Positions 42,096 through 52,886 of a DNA stretch of 64,000 bases are shown here, piece by piece. The notes beneath the pieces were generated by a model that saw only the letters and a list, made by a program, of their open reading frames with translations, ran no database searches and was not told the origin of the DNA. The translations under genes were made by a program, and so were the position numbers. The stretch is from positions 80,599 through 144,598 of the forward strand of contig CAMCXL010000003.1 in the NCBI GenBank assembly GCA_945883505.1. The letters run 5' to 3'. Numbering within the stretch: position 1 is the stretch's first letter; the number at the start of each line of letters is the position of its first letter. This stretch comes from Rhodoluna limnophila (GTDB lineage Bacteria > Actinomycetota > Actinomycetes > Actinomycetales > Microbacteriaceae).

Positions 42096-42703
42096 GTGAG
42101 TTTTTTTATTCTTAGCACCCGGTAGGTCTTGATCGAGGTGTGCCTGGATACTTGATAACCCGAGGATAATTCCTCGGTCAGCCATTTTTGGAGTGAATCA
42201 GAGCCTAGGTTTTTTTGAACCACTAGAAATGCTTCGGCATCCTTTTGAAGCCTAGGAAGCCACATCAACAAAAGTTCGTGAAGCTCTTTTTTGCCGATCC
42301 GTATTGGCGGGTTTGACCAGATGCCAGAAAACTGCAGGTCTTTGGGGACTTGTTCGGGCAAGGCGGTTCGAATGTTGGTAATTCCAAGGTCTTGGGCGTT
42401 TTTGGCAGTTAGCTCTACAGAGCGGGTATTGACATCAACTGCCCAGATAGTCGCCTTCGGTCGCAGTGCTGCCAGGTTCAGGGCAATGGGCCCCCAACCA
42501 CACCCAAGGTCAAGCAAGTTGCCGGAATCGGCAGCTTCGGTCATCTGCTCGATCAAAACCTCGGTGCCGAAATCAAGCTGTTGTGGACTGAATGTTCCAG
42601 AAGCTGTGGTGACCTGATGCAGCTCTCCAGCTACCGGAATCTGAATCGATTTGGCCTTTAGTGGGCTGAGAGGTTCCTTAGAAAAGTAGTGCTCCTCTGA
42701 CAT
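42092..42703 (-). CDS. Class I SAM methyltransferase (RsmC/RlmG-like)
   Basis: [53 protein letters not shown]. Confidence 0.9.
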   Translation of the reverse strand: MSEEHYFSKEPLSPLKAKSIQIPVAGELHQVTTASGTFSPQQLDFGTEVLIEQMTEAADSGNLLDLGCGWGPIALNLAALRPKATIWAVDVNTRSVELTAKNAQDLGITNIRTALPEQVPKDLQFSGIWSNPPIRIGKKELHELLLMWLPRLQKDAEAFLVVQKNLGSDSLQKWLTEELSSGYQVSRHTSIKTYRVLRIKKLT

Positions 42704-42732
42704 GCAGTCAATCTATCTCAAATATTGATTAC

Positions 42733-42745
42733 TAGTGTTGAACCA
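42733..42745 (+). promoter_or_regulatory. Putative -10 TAGTGT for leaderless hflX transcript
   Basis: TAGTGT, 6-nt gap, ATG. Confidence 0.35.
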
Positions 42746-44214
42746 TGGAGCAAGAGCCAGAGCGCGCGGTGTCGATGATTGACCGCATTCTGCGCCGCGA
42801 TGAGCGGGCGAAGAAGTTCGGTGCGGGCGACTCCTCATTTTTTGATGGCGATCAACTAGACCTCGAGGAGCGCTCGGCGCTCAGGCGCGTTGCTGGTCTT
42901 TCCACGGAGCTTCAGGACATCACCGATGTTGAGTATCGACAGCTAAGACTTGAGAAGGTGGTGCTCATCGGCGTCTGGGGGAAGGGCACTTTGCAGGATG
43001 CCGAGAACTCTTTACGTGAGCTGGCAGCCCTTGCGGAGACAGCGGGAGCTGAGGTGCTGGACGGTTTGCTTCAGCGCAGAGATTTTCCGGACGCGGCAAG
43101 CTACCTAGGTAAAGGAAAAGCTCAGGAGCTAAAAGCTGTAGTTGCAGCATGCGGCGCAGATACCGTGATTGCAGACACAGAGTTGGCCCCCAGTCAACGA
43201 AGAAACCTCGAGGACATCGTGAAGGTGAAAGTGGTTGATCGAACCGCAATCATTTTGGACATTTTTGCTCAACACGCCAAGTCCCGCGAAGGAAAGGCCC
43301 AAGTTGAACTAGCCCAGCTTGAGTATCTCTTGCCAAGACTTCGTGGATGGGGTGAATCTATGTCTCGTCAGGCCGGTGGTCAGGTCGGCGGTGGTGTCGG
43401 AATTGGATCTAGGGGACCGGGTGAAACAAAGATTGAGCTAGACCGAAGAAGAATCAACACCAGAATGGCAAAGCTTCGGACTGAGATTAAACTCATGGCA
43501 CCAGCCAGGGATACCAAGCGGGCAACCAGGTCTAAGAATCAGGTGCCATCGGTAGCCATTGCTGGATACACCAACGCTGGCAAGTCCTCGCTGTTGAACC
43601 GTATTACTAAAGCTGGAGTCTTGGTTGAGAATGCTCTTTTTGCCACCCTTGACCCGACTGTTAGAAGAGCCGAGACCTCGGATGGTCGCGAATACACACT
43701 TTCGGACACCGTGGGGTTTGTCAGAAATTTGCCGCACCAGTTGGTTGAAGCCTTCAGGTCAACCATCGAGGAGATATCACACAGCGATCTTGTGGTCCAC
43801 GTGGTAGATGCCTCCCACCCAGATCCAGCAAGTCAAATACAGACGGTGCGGGATGTCTTGACTGAGGTTGAGGCAACCGACATCAAGGAGCTCGTGGTCT
43901 TTAATAAGTCTGACCTGATTGACGAAACCCAGGCTCTGGCGCTTCGAGGAATGGAGCCGGGCTGCTTGTTAGTTTCGGCGGCCACCGGCGAGGGTATGCA
44001 GGAGCTGCTACTTAAGATAGAGACTCTGTTGCCGCGACCTGAGTTGTTCGTGAAGGTTTTACTGCCATATTCTCGAGGTGATTTGGTTTCTAGAATTCAT
44101 TCCGAGGGTAAGGTCTCAAGGCTTGAGCACCGTGAGGACGGCACTTACGTCGAGACGCTTGTTAAGCCAGGCCTTGCAAGTGAGCTCAATGCTTATTTGC
44201 TAAATGCTTCTTAG
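42745..44214 (+). CDS. hflX: GTPase HflX
   Basis: [59 protein letters not shown]. Confidence 0.95.
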   Translation: MEQEPERAVSMIDRILRRDERAKKFGAGDSSFFDGDQLDLEERSALRRVAGLSTELQDITDVEYRQLRLEKVVLIGVWGKGTLQDAENSLRELAALAETAGAEVLDGLLQRRDFPDAASYLGKGKAQELKAVVAACGADTVIADTELAPSQRRNLEDIVKVKVVDRTAIILDIFAQHAKSREGKAQVELAQLEYLLPRLRGWGESMSRQAGGQVGGGVGIGSRGPGETKIELDRRRINTRMAKLRTEIKLMAPARDTKRATRSKNQVPSVAIAGYTNAGKSSLLNRITKAGVLVENALFATLDPTVRRAETSDGREYTLSDTVGFVRNLPHQLVEAFRSTIEEISHSDLVVHVVDASHPDPASQIQTVRDVLTEVEATDIKELVVFNKSDLIDETQALALRGMEPGCLLVSAATGEGMQELLLKIETLLPRPELFVKVLLPYSRGDLVSRIHSEGKVSRLEHREDGTYVETLVKPGLASELNAYLLNAS

Positions 44215-44871
44215 GACCGCAACTACTTTTCCAAGAATTACAGCGTGATCGCCAAGAATGGGCTCGAAGCTTGAGTTTCTTGGAAGTAGCCAGGTGTGGC
44301 CATCGCGCTGCTTAAAGGTCTTTACGGTGGCTTCTTCTTCTAACAAAGCGGCAACGATGTCGCCGTTTTCAGCATTCTGCTGCTGACGCACAACCACCCA
44401 GTCGCCATCGCAGATAGCGGCGTCAATCATCGATTCGCCAACAACTTTGAGAAGGAATAGGTCGCCCTTGCCAACCAACTGGCGCGGGAGCGGGAAGATT
44501 TCTTCGATATTTTGCTCAGCGGTTATTGGACCACCGGCTGCGATGCGTCCAACCATTGGAACCATGGCCGCGTCGCCGATTGGGGTGACGTTATCGACAT
44601 CGGCACCCGGGTCGGCTTCGAGCCCTGGCACCTCTATCAAGACATCGATGGTTCGAGGCCGCTTTGGGTCTCGGCTGATGTAGCCGGCAAGTTCTAGCTG
44701 GTTTAGCTGGTGAGTCACAGAAGAGGGGGAAGATAGGCCGACTTCGTCGCCTATTTCTCGCATGCTCGGGGCGTAGCCCTTATCCAGCTTGGATCGTTGA
44801 ATTGCCTGCAGAATTCGCTCCTGCATGGCGCTCAGGCTCGAGGCCCGGCGGGATGGCTTCTTGGCGTCCAT
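44200..44871 (-). CDS. lexA: LexA repressor
   Basis: LTRQRIL-type wHTH ([43 protein letters not shown]), [12 protein letters not shown] (cleavage AG), [17 protein letters not shown]. Confidence 0.97.
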   Translation of the reverse strand: MDAKKPSRRASSLSAMQERILQAIQRSKLDKGYAPSMREIGDEVGLSSPSSVTHQLNQLELAGYISRDPKRPRTIDVLIEVPGLEADPGADVDNVTPIGDAAMVPMVGRIAAGGPITAEQNIEEIFPLPRQLVGKGDLFLLKVVGESMIDAAICDGDWVVVRQQQNAENGDIVAALLEEEATVKTFKQRDGHTWLLPRNSSFEPILGDHAVILGKVVAVLRSI

Positions 44872-44968
44872 TTCTCCCTTTCGGATAGGCCCAAATTGGG
44901 CTGATATCGAAACTTTATTCTAAATTAGGCCATAAATCAAACACATTTTCGAAGATTTTGCCGTTTTG

Positions 44969-44997
44969 TTGACAAAATGTCGGTGGTTCCTTGTAAT
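44969..44997 (+). promoter_or_regulatory. Putative promoter of LysM gene
   Basis: TTGACA-N17-TGTAAT. Confidence 0.5.
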
Positions 44998-45008
44998 CTT
45001 GTTCTAAG

Positions 45009-45024
45009 TAGAACACTTGTTCGA
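45009..45024. promoter_or_regulatory. SOS box between lexA and LysM gene
   Basis: TAGAACACTTGTTCGA (one mismatch to TCGAAC-N4-GTTCGA); overlapping GTTCTAAGTAGAAC. Confidence 0.8.
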
Positions 45025-45047
45025 ATAGCTCAAGGAAAGGTAAGACC

Positions 45048-45371
45048 ATGTCAGCAACCACCGCAGTAGCGTTCCACCCAATGAGCCCCAAGCGTCGCGC
45101 CAGGCTAGCTCGGACCCTTTTTGTCCTAAGCGCCCTGACTCTGGTGCTTGCCGGACTGATTTTCAACCAGAGTGCTGTAGCAACCGATCAGCCAATGTCT
45201 GGTTCAAGCGCTTTCAACTACATTTCAGTGATGCCCGGAGATTCTCTTTGGGATCTAGCCCAGACCTACGCCGAGGGTAAGAGTCAGCAGGACTGGATTG
45301 CGGAAGTGATTTTGCTAAACAACCTATCCAGCGCAACCCTTTCAACTGGAGATCGCCTAGCTCTTCCGTAA
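45048..45371 (+). CDS. LysM-domain membrane protein, candidate SOS-induced cell-division regulator
   Basis: TM then ISVMPGDSLWDLAQTYAEGKSQQDWIAEVILLNNLSSATLSTGDRLALP (LysM); divergent from lexA. Confidence 0.85.
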   Translation: MSATTAVAFHPMSPKRRARLARTLFVLSALTLVLAGLIFNQSAVATDQPMSGSSAFNYISVMPGDSLWDLAQTYAEGKSQQDWIAEVILLNNLSSATLSTGDRLALP

Positions 45372-45401
45372 ATCGCAGGTGGGTGCTTATTTGCAAGCGA
45401 C

Positions 45402-45414
45402 TAATCTTGAGTAG
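45402..45414 (+). promoter_or_regulatory. Putative -10 TAATCT for leaderless hisC transcript
   Basis: TAATCT, 6-nt gap, GTG. Confidence 0.4.
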
Positions 45415-46487
45415 TGGCTAGCTTAGAAGACCTTCCAATTCGCGATGACCTGCGCGGAAGAAAACCGTACGGGGCGCCGCAACTAAATGTTCCAGTCTCG
45501 TTGAACGTTAATGAAAACACTCACCGAATTCCAGAAGAAGTTGCCATCGATGTGGTTGGTGCAATCGCAGCTTCTCTGATTGACATAAACCGCTACCCAG
45601 ATCGTGAATTTACTGAGCTTCGATCTGCGCTTGCTGGCTACTTAGGCGATGGCCTGACTGAACAAAACCTTTGGGCTGCTAATGGCTCGAATGAGGTTCT
45701 ACTCCAAATCTTTCAAGCCTTTGGCGGTCCTAATCGCAAGGCCCTTGGCTTTGGCCCCACCTACTCGATGTATTCACTGCTTGCCTTGACTAGCGGGACT
45801 AGCTATGTAGATGCCAAGCGAGCTGACAAATATGAACTAACCCCAGAGCTTGTGGTGCAGGCAATAGAAAAGGAACAACCAGCTATTGTTTTGCTCTGCT
45901 CACCAAATAATCCAACCGGAACACCGCTTAGCCTAAGTGTGATCGAAGCAGCCTACGAGGCAACCGATGGTGTTTTGGTGGTGGATGAGGCCTACGCTGA
46001 ATTCAGCGCCAGTGAATCGGCCACCAGCCTGCTTGAGGGTCGCCCGAGACTTCTAATTAGTCGAACCATGAGCAAGGCTTTCGCTTTTGCTGGCGCCAGG
46101 GTGGGCTATTTGGCTGCCGATCCTGCCGCTATTGACGCACTTAGGCTGGTACGCCTGCCGTACCACTTATCTGCTTTCACCCAGGCCGCCGCCACCGCTG
46201 CCCTGAAGCACTCGGCATTGATGCTAAAAACAGTGCAGGACATTGGGTATCAGCGCGATCGAATGAGTGTTGAGCTAGCCGCTATGGGCTTTGAGGTGTT
46301 TCGCTCGGAGGCAAACTTTGTTCTGTTTGCGGGCCTAGCGGATTCAGCCAAATCTTTCGAGCAACTTCTGGCTCAGGGAATTTTGGTTAGAAATGTCGGG
46401 ATTCCCAACACCCTGAGAGTCAGCGCCGGAACTGAAGAAGAAACCACCAAGTTCCTCGAAGCTGCCCAAGATTTGGTCAAACTGTAG
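45414..46487 (+). CDS. hisC: Histidinol-phosphate aminotransferase, GTG start
   Basis: LNVNENTHRIPEEV, LLCSPNNPTGTPL, VDEAYAEFS, ISRTMSKAFAFAGARVGYL. Confidence 0.95.
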   Translation: MASLEDLPIRDDLRGRKPYGAPQLNVPVSLNVNENTHRIPEEVAIDVVGAIAASLIDINRYPDREFTELRSALAGYLGDGLTEQNLWAANGSNEVLLQIFQAFGGPNRKALGFGPTYSMYSLLALTSGTSYVDAKRADKYELTPELVVQAIEKEQPAIVLLCSPNNPTGTPLSLSVIEAAYEATDGVLVVDEAYAEFSASESATSLLEGRPRLLISRTMSKAFAFAGARVGYLAADPAAIDALRLVRLPYHLSAFTQAAATAALKHSALMLKTVQDIGYQRDRMSVELAAMGFEVFRSEANFVLFAGLADSAKSFEQLLAQGILVRNVGIPNTLRVSAGTEEETTKFLEAAQDLVKL

Positions 46488-46523
46488 ACTTTAGATTCAA
46501 CGAGATATGAAGCGGAGAGCGCA

Positions 46524-47123
46524 GTGAGTCGTATTGCCCAGCTAGAAAGACGCACCAGTGAGTCTTCTATATCGCTTTCTTTGAACCTGGATGGAACCGG
46601 CCGGTCGGAGATTTCGACCAGCGTTCCATTTTTTGATCACCTATTGACCGCTTTTTCCAAGCACTCCCTGATTGATTTGGTCGTAAAAGCTACCGGTGAC
46701 ACACACATCGATATTCACCACACCGTTGAAGACACCGCAATTGTTCTGGGTCAAGCTATCAAGCAGGCCCTGGGCGACAAGGCTGGAATTTCTCGCTTTG
46801 GAGATGCCAGTGTGCCACTCGATGAGGCGCTCGCCAGAGCTGTGGTGGATGTTTCCGGGCGGGCCTTTTTGGTACACGAGGGCGAACCTGCCGGTTTTGA
46901 GTTTCACCTAATCGGCGGTCACTTCACAGGCTCGATGGTTAGGCACGTCTTTGAGGCGATTGCTACTAACGCCGGTCTTACAGTGCACATAAACGTTTTG
47001 GCCGGACGCGACCCACACCACATCGCCGAGGCGCAGTTCAAGGCATTTGCTCGCGCTATGCGCTTTGCCATCGCAAAGGACTCTCGCGTTGAGGGCGTGC
47101 CCTCAACCAAGGGCGCTTTGTGA
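46524..47123 (+). CDS. hisB: Imidazoleglycerol-phosphate dehydratase
   Basis: [52 protein letters not shown]. Confidence 0.96.
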   Translation: MSRIAQLERRTSESSISLSLNLDGTGRSEISTSVPFFDHLLTAFSKHSLIDLVVKATGDTHIDIHHTVEDTAIVLGQAIKQALGDKAGISRFGDASVPLDEALARAVVDVSGRAFLVHEGEPAGFEFHLIGGHFTGSMVRHVFEAIATNAGLTVHINVLAGRDPHHIAEAQFKAFARAMRFAIAKDSRVEGVPSTKGAL

Positions 47124-47749
47124 CTAAACGCGTAGTCGTTCTCGACTATGGCATTGGCAATGTTCACTCGGCAGTAAAGGCACTCGAGTATGCCGGTGCT
47201 GAAGTTGAGTTAACCTCAGACTCCAAAAAGGTTCAAGATGCCGATGGACTAGTGGTTCCAGGAGTCGGCGCATTTGCTGCCGTCATGGAGGCGCTCAACA
47301 AGGTCAAGGCTCCAGAGCTTATTGATAAGCGCCTATCAGGGGGCAAGCCGGTTCTTGGAATCTGCGTTGGACTTCAGGTGATGTTTGAAAAAGGTCTGGA
47401 GCATGAGCTTGAGACCGAGGGCTTGGGTCAGTGGCCGGGGGTAGTTGCAAAACTTAATTCCCCCAAGCTCCCACACATGGGCTGGAATAACGTCTCTAGC
47501 GCAAAAGACTCAAAGCTGTTTGCCGGGATTGAGAACGAGCTTTTTTACTTTGTTCATTCCTACGCTGCGAAGGAGTTTAGCTTGCAGGTTGATCCACCTT
47601 TTATTGCTCCGGCTGTGAGCTTTGCTGAGTATGGCGAAAGGTTTATTGCTGCGGTTGAAAACGGACCCCTAATCGGAGTTCAGTTCCACCCCGAAAAATC
47701 CGGGGAGGCAGGAATTTCTCTGCTGCGCAATTGGCTCGGAACGATTTAG
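47120..47749 (+). CDS. hisH: Imidazole glycerol phosphate synthase subunit HisH
   Basis: [48 protein letters not shown]. Confidence 0.96.
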   Translation: MTKRVVVLDYGIGNVHSAVKALEYAGAEVELTSDSKKVQDADGLVVPGVGAFAAVMEALNKVKAPELIDKRLSGGKPVLGICVGLQVMFEKGLEHELETEGLGQWPGVVAKLNSPKLPHMGWNNVSSAKDSKLFAGIENELFYFVHSYAAKEFSLQVDPPFIAPAVSFAEYGERFIAAVENGPLIGVQFHPEKSGEAGISLLRNWLGTI

Positions 47750-47762
47750 AGAGGTAATTGAG

Positions 47763-48494
47763 ATGGCAGATTATCTAGAGCTACTACCAGCGGTGGATGT
47801 TGCAGACGGTAAGGCAGTTCGCCTGACCCAGGGCGAGGCTGGTTCGGAAACTGACTACGGCTCACCGCTAGAAGCTGCGCAAACTTGGATTGATGCTGGG
47901 GCCGAATGGATTCACTTAGTTGATCTGGACGCCGCCTTTGGTCGCGGGGACAACCGAAGAGTTATTCAGGAAGTTGTCGATGCGTGTCAGGGTGTCAAGA
48001 TCGAACTCTCCGGTGGAATCCGTGACGATGCCTCTTTGGAGGCAGCTCTTGAAGCCGGCGCCACTCGAGTCAATCTCGGAACTGCTGCTTTAGAAAATCC
48101 GGACTGGACCGAGAAAGTAATCGCTCAATTTGGCCAACAGATTGCCGTTGGACTTGATGTTCGAGGCACAACACTTGCGGCTAGGGGCTGGACTCAAGAA
48201 GGCGGTCAATTATTTGAGGTGCTCGAGCGCCTAGAGCAGGCTGGTTGTGCTCGTTATGTTGTGACCGATGTCACAAAAGACGGAACCCTAAAGGGTCCGA
48301 ACCTGGATCTTCTTCGGCAAGTGATGGAAAAAACCAATAAGCCAGTTGTTGCAAGTGGTGGCATTTCCACCCTAGAAGACATTGCCGCACTGAGAGAGCT
48401 TGTCCCACTTGGCCTTGAGGGGGCAATCTTAGGAAAAGCTCTTTACGCTAAACGCTTTACACTCGAGCAGGCTCTGGAGATATCGGGGAAGTGA
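47763..48494 (+). CDS. hisA: HisA/PriA isomerase
   Basis: [51 protein letters not shown]. Confidence 0.93.
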   Translation: MADYLELLPAVDVADGKAVRLTQGEAGSETDYGSPLEAAQTWIDAGAEWIHLVDLDAAFGRGDNRRVIQEVVDACQGVKIELSGGIRDDASLEAALEAGATRVNLGTAALENPDWTEKVIAQFGQQIAVGLDVRGTTLAARGWTQEGGQLFEVLERLEQAGCARYVVTDVTKDGTLKGPNLDLLRQVMEKTNKPVVASGGISTLEDIAALRELVPLGLEGAILGKALYAKRFTLEQALEISGK

Positions 48495-49261
48495 ACGAGC
48501 ACCTAAACCCCAATCGCTTTACCGACTCATCCGGAACACCTTGGGAAGGTAGAAGCTTCGAGCAGAACTCTTTCTCCGATGATGACGGCAAGGCACCAGC
48601 GGAATTAGTGGCCGTTATAGCTGCCTTTCGAAGCGGTCAAGTCGGTGCAGAACAGGTTGTTGATCAGATCAGAGTTTCGAGGTTATTGGTTCCACTGATC
48701 GCACAACTCGGAGAATCAGAAGTTGGTGCCCACGGACAAACGGTCGACAAGAGCGCCGAGTTGTCAATTATCACGGTCAAATCTCCCGATGATCAGGAAT
48801 CTCTTGTGGTGTTTTCTTCGGTTGATGCAATGAGCCGCTGGAATCCATCTTCCCGGCCGGTCCCAACCGATGCCATCAGGGTGTGTCTTGCAGCGGCTAG
48901 TCAAATGAGCACGCGCGTGGTGCTAGATCCAGGAAGTGAAACGGAGTTTGTCATTAGACGCCCGGCTATTGCCAAGATTGCTCAGTCCTTACCTTGGAGC
49001 ACTCCGGAGAAAAACCCGGCTGTGCTGCAGGTGATTAGCAACTCGCTTTCGGGGGAGGCTAATGTGCTTGGGTTTGAAGCTGGGACGGCAGATCCATTCT
49101 CAGTTCTTGCCGGCAGCGAGCTTGAGATTCGACTTACTTTGGAGGCTGGGTTAGATCCTTCGGTTGTGAAGGATCTGATTGAGCGGATCAGCAGTTTTTG
49201 GTCAAAATCTGAAGATTTTGCCGTTTCGGTGGACTCGGTTGCGATAAAGCTTCGGAGCTAA
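48491..49261 (+). CDS. SseB-like family protein, GTG start
   Basis: [55 protein letters not shown]. Confidence 0.8.
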   Translation: MNEHLNPNRFTDSSGTPWEGRSFEQNSFSDDDGKAPAELVAVIAAFRSGQVGAEQVVDQIRVSRLLVPLIAQLGESEVGAHGQTVDKSAELSIITVKSPDDQESLVVFSSVDAMSRWNPSSRPVPTDAIRVCLAAASQMSTRVVLDPGSETEFVIRRPAIAKIAQSLPWSTPEKNPAVLQVISNSLSGEANVLGFEAGTADPFSVLAGSELEIRLTLEAGLDPSVVKDLIERISSFWSKSEDFAVSVDSVAIKLRS

Positions 49262-49596
49262 TTCACCGGTCCAGTGTATTTTTCCCCAGGGCCTTGGCCC
49301 GGGGCGTCTTTGATGACCGAAGCTTCCCGAAATGCCAATTGAACTTGGCGGAGGGCATCCCTGAGTGGCCTGGCGTGGTGATCTCCAAGGTCAGGGGCAG
49401 CCGCAGTAATTAGGCCGGCAACCGCGGTGATGAGCTTTCGGGCTTCATCGAGGTCGCCTTTTCGGCCGTCGGCAGCCAGGCCACACTGCACCGCAGCGAC
49501 GCTCAGCAGGTCAACCGCGTAGCGGCCAATCACCTCAACGGCTGGAAGGTCGGAAATCTCGGTGATCTGGTCCTCGACCTCGTCGTATTCAGACAA
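49258..49596 (-). CDS. DUF1844-like protein
   Basis: DLPAVEVIGRYAVDLLSVAAVQCGLAADGRKGDLDEARKLITAVAGLI; next to infC as in other actinobacteria. Confidence 0.85.
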   Translation of the reverse strand: MSEYDEVEDQITEISDLPAVEVIGRYAVDLLSVAAVQCGLAADGRKGDLDEARKLITAVAGLITAAAPDLGDHHARPLRDALRQVQLAFREASVIKDAPGQGPGEKYTGPVN

Positions 49597-49639
49597 CTAT
49601 TCTCCTTAGGTGGCTTTGATGCTAGGCTATCCCATGGCT

Positions 49640-49658
49640 CCGAGGCTTTTGGTCTCGG
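49640..49658 (+). promoter_or_regulatory. Hairpin in infC leader
   Basis: CCGAGGC-TTTTG-GTCTCGG (one G.U pair); a further hairpin GAGCA-TTTTGG-TGCTC at 49741-49756. Confidence 0.45.
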
Positions 49659-49793
49659 TCAGAAGTGGATTAGTTTCCCACCCGCGTCCACCGATTTTAT
49701 AGGTTGCCGGGTAAAGCTTTTTTGCGTTCTGCATTTCCGCGAGCATTTTGGTGCTCTTGGTGTGGCCAAAGTCATATCGATAAGGAGAACCAG

Positions 49794-50420
49794 ATCAGCG
49801 ATCCCCGCATCAATGACCGTATCCGTGTAGCCGAGGTTCGCCTCGTAGGTGCATTGGGTGAACAGGTTGGAGTTGTAAAAATCGAGGATGCACTGCGCAT
49901 GGCGCAAGAAGCAGACTTGGACCTCGTAGAGGTTTCACCACAATCCAGCCCTCCGGTTGCGAAGCTAATGGATTTTGGAAAGTTCAAGTATGAAGCTGCC
50001 CAGAAAATCCGTGAAGCTCGTAAGAACCAGGTAAACACTGTTCTAAAGACAGTCCGCTTTGGTTTGAAAATCGACGGTCATGATTACGGCACCAAGAAAG
50101 CTCAGATTGAGAAATTTCTGAAGGCCGGCGACAAGGTAAAGGTGATGGTGGTCTTCCGAGGAAGAGAGCAATCTCGTCCGGAGATGGGAATCAAGTTGTT
50201 ACAGAAGTTGGCTGAAGAGGTGGCCGTATTTGGCGCCGTTGAATCGACACCGTCGATTGACGGCCGAAGTATGGTCATGGTCATTGGCCCACTAAGAAAC
50301 AAAGCGGAAGCGAAAGCTGATGCCAAGAAAGCTGCGGACAAGGCTGCAAAAGCCGAAGCCAAGGCTGCAACCACCGAAGAAGTAGTCCTAGAGGCTGCCA
50401 AGGAAACAGGAGAGAAGTAA
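49794..50420 (+). CDS. infC: Translation initiation factor IF-3, probable AUC start
   Basis: (I)[39 protein letters not shown] 6 nt upstream of ATC; no ATG/GTG/TTG at the conserved N terminus. Confidence 0.9.
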   Translation: MSDPRINDRIRVAEVRLVGALGEQVGVVKIEDALRMAQEADLDLVEVSPQSSPPVAKLMDFGKFKYEAAQKIREARKNQVNTVLKTVRFGLKIDGHDYGTKKAQIEKFLKAGDKVKVMVVFRGREQSRPEMGIKLLQKLAEEVAVFGAVESTPSIDGRSMVMVIGPLRNKAEAKADAKKAADKAAKAEAKAATTEEVVLEAAKETGEK

Positions 50421-50615
50421 ATGCCAAAGCAGAAGACCCACTCGGGTGCCAAGAAGCGTTTCCGCTTCACAGGTAGTGGCAAGCTCATGAAGCAGCAGAT
50501 TAACATGCGCCACAATCTAGAGCACATGTCATCTAGGCGTAAGCGTCGCTTGAACGCCGACCAGGTAGTTTCCGCTGCCGACTTTAAGACCATCAAGAAG
50601 CAGCTCGGCAAGTAA
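50421..50615 (+). CDS. rpmI: 50S ribosomal protein L35
   Basis: [44 protein letters not shown]. Confidence 0.97.
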   Translation: MPKQKTHSGAKKRFRFTGSGKLMKQQINMRHNLEHMSSRRKRRLNADQVVSAADFKTIKKQLGK

Positions 50616-50642
50616 CCCAAGACGATTTTAGGAGTATAGAAA

Positions 50643-51026
50643 ATGGCAAGAGTAAAAGGCGCAGTCAACTCGCTGAAGAAGCGTCGCGTTGTATTAGAGC
50701 GCGCAAAGGGTTACCGCGGTCAGCGATCACGCTTGTACCGCATGGCGAAGCAGCAGATGCTTCACTCTCTGGTTTACGCATTCAACGACCGCAGAGCTCG
50801 CAAGGGTGATTTCCGCAGACTTTGGATTCAGCGCATCAATGCTGCATCTCGTGCAAACGGAATGACTTACAACCGTTTCATTCAGGGACTTGGTCTTGCA
50901 GGCGTTCAGGTTGACCGCAGAATCTTGGCCGACCTAGCAGTCAACGAACCAACGACTTTTGCGTCGCTGGTTGCAACTGCTAAGGCCGCGCTTCCAAAAG
51001 ACACCTCAGCACCTAAGGCGAGCTAA
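50643..51026 (+). CDS. rplT: 50S ribosomal protein L20
   Basis: [68 protein letters not shown]. Confidence 0.97.
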   Translation: MARVKGAVNSLKKRRVVLERAKGYRGQRSRLYRMAKQQMLHSLVYAFNDRRARKGDFRRLWIQRINAASRANGMTYNRFIQGLGLAGVQVDRRILADLAVNEPTTFASLVATAKAALPKDTSAPKAS

Positions 51027-51031
51027 CAAAA

Positions 51032-51826
51032 TTGATTCAAGATCCCTCCCAAGCGGAAATAAAAGGGGTCGCAAAGCTCACAAAGAAAGAGGCCCGGTCA
51101 GAGACCGGGCTCTTTCTGCTTGAGGGACCGCAAGGGCTAAAAGAAGCTCTTGAGCGACCGAAGTTAATTGAGAAACTGTTTGCGACCGAAAGCTTTGAAG
51201 AAAAGCATCCAGGGCTTATTCAGCGTGCTCGGGAGGCTCGAGTAAGTGTCAACTTAGTCTCTGACGCGGTTCTTAAAGAACTCTCTGACACAACGACACC
51301 CCAGGGCGTTGTCGCAGTTTGCCAGCAATTTCACGTATCGATTGGTGACGTGCTGAGTGCGAAACCTAAACTTGTTGCATTCTTGGCTCAGATTCGCGAT
51401 CCCGGTAACGCCGGAACAGTCTTGCGGGCCGCCGATGCGGCCGGAGCTGATGCGGTTATTTTCAGTAAGGGAAGCGTCGATATCTATAACCCAAAGGTCG
51501 TTCGCTCAACCACCGGTTCGATGTTTCATCTGCCATTCGTAATAGAAGCCGACATATCTTCCGCGCTTGATAAGTTCAAGGAGGCGGGGCTTAGAGTCTT
51601 GGCTGCCGACGTCGCAGGCGATTCACTATCAACTCTTGCCGCCTCCGAATTGGCAAAGCCAACCCTCTGGCTCTTCGGCAACGAGGCCTGGGGTCTTGAG
51701 CCTGAAGTTTCGGCCCTGGCTGACAAGCTGGTGCAGGTTCCCATCTTCGGAGCTGCTGAATCGCTAAACCTGGCTACTGCGGCCAGCGTTTGTATGTACG
51801 CGTCTGCCTTCGCTCAGAACAGCTAA
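51032..51826 (+). CDS. TrmH/SpoU-family RNA 2'-O-methyltransferase, TTG start
   Basis: LAQIRDPGNAGTVLRAADAAGADAVIF, LWLFGNEAWGLEPEV, VPIFGAAESLNLATAASVC. Confidence 0.93.
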   Translation: MIQDPSQAEIKGVAKLTKKEARSETGLFLLEGPQGLKEALERPKLIEKLFATESFEEKHPGLIQRAREARVSVNLVSDAVLKELSDTTTPQGVVAVCQQFHVSIGDVLSAKPKLVAFLAQIRDPGNAGTVLRAADAAGADAVIFSKGSVDIYNPKVVRSTTGSMFHLPFVIEADISSALDKFKEAGLRVLAADVAGDSLSTLAASELAKPTLWLFGNEAWGLEPEVSALADKLVQVPIFGAAESLNLATAASVCMYASAFAQNS

Positions 51827-51845
51827 TCGGTAAACTTGAGGTCTT

Positions 51846-52886
51846 ATGTCGAAATCAGAAGGTATTAGCCAAGCAGAGGTCGATAAGGCCATAAAGGCTG
51901 CGCTAACTGATATTTCGGGTGCGTCCTCAATCGCAGAGCTCAAAAAGGCCAAGGGTTCGATTCTTGGTGACGGCTCGGCCTTGGCATCATTTAGTGCCCG
52001 GCTTGGGAAACTGCCGGCTGATCAAAAAGCTGAAGCCGGCAAGATTGTTGGTAGCGCAAGGGCCAAGGTAAGCGAGGCCTTTGAAGCCAGAGAAGCTGAG
52101 CTTTCAGCTCAGGAAGAAGCCAAGCTTTTAGAAAAAGAAGCCATCGACATAACTGCCTCAGCGCAAGTTTCGAGAATGGGCGCACGTCACCCCTTGAGCT
52201 TGCTGCAGGAGAGAATTTCCGACGTGTTTGTTGGGATGGGCTGGGAAATTGCTGAAGGTCCAGAAGTTGAGAGCGAGTGGTTCAACTTTGATGCTTTGAA
52301 CTTTGACGAAGATCATCCGGCCCGCGCCATGCAGGACACATTCTTTGTTGAGCCAACCGAGCAAAAGCTAGTTCTTCGAACTCACACTTCTCCAGTTCAG
52401 GTGCGCTCGATGCTAAATCGCGAGGTACCTATCTATGTGCTTTGCCCGGGAAGAGTGTTTAGGACCGATGAGCTGGATGCGACTCATACCCCGGTGTTTC
52501 ACCAGGTTGAGGGTCTTGCCATAGACAAAGGCCTGAGCATGGCTGATCTTCGAGGAACTCTTGAGCACTTCGCAAAAATTATGTTTGGCGAGGAAGCGAA
52601 GATTCGTCTTCGTCCATCGTTTTTCCCCTTCACTGAGCCATCCGCCGAGCTAGACGTTTGGCACCCAGGTGCCAAGGGAGGAGCTAGATGGGTTGAGTGG
52701 GGCGGTTGCGGAATGGTTAACCCGAACGTTCTTATTGCAAGCGGCATTGATCCCGAGGTTTATTCCGGTTTCGCTTTCGGAATGGGTATTGAGCGAACCT
52801 TGATGTTTAGAAACGAAGTCACCGACATGCGCGACATGGTTGAAGGCGATGTTCGATTCAGCAAGCAGTTCGGGATGGTGCTGTAG
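51846..52886 (+). CDS. pheS: Phenylalanyl-tRNA synthetase alpha subunit
   Basis: [65 protein letters not shown]. Confidence 0.97.
   Translation: MSKSEGISQAEVDKAIKAALTDISGASSIAELKKAKGSILGDGSALASFSARLGKLPADQKAEAGKIVGSARAKVSEAFEAREAELSAQEEAKLLEKEAIDITASAQVSRMGARHPLSLLQERISDVFVGMGWEIAEGPEVESEWFNFDALNFDEDHPARAMQDTFFVEPTEQKLVLRTHTSPVQVRSMLNREVPIYVLCPGRVFRTDELDATHTPVFHQVEGLAIDKGLSMADLRGTLEHFAKIMFGEEAKIRLRPSFFPFTEPSAELDVWHPGAKGGARWVEWGGCGMVNPNVLIASGIDPEVYSGFAFGMGIERTLMFRNEVTDMRDMVEGDVRFSKQFGMVL

Noticed and set aside
50102-50668. 188-aa minus-strand ORF across infC/rpmI
   Set aside because: Fully antisense to conserved translation genes; no recognisable domain
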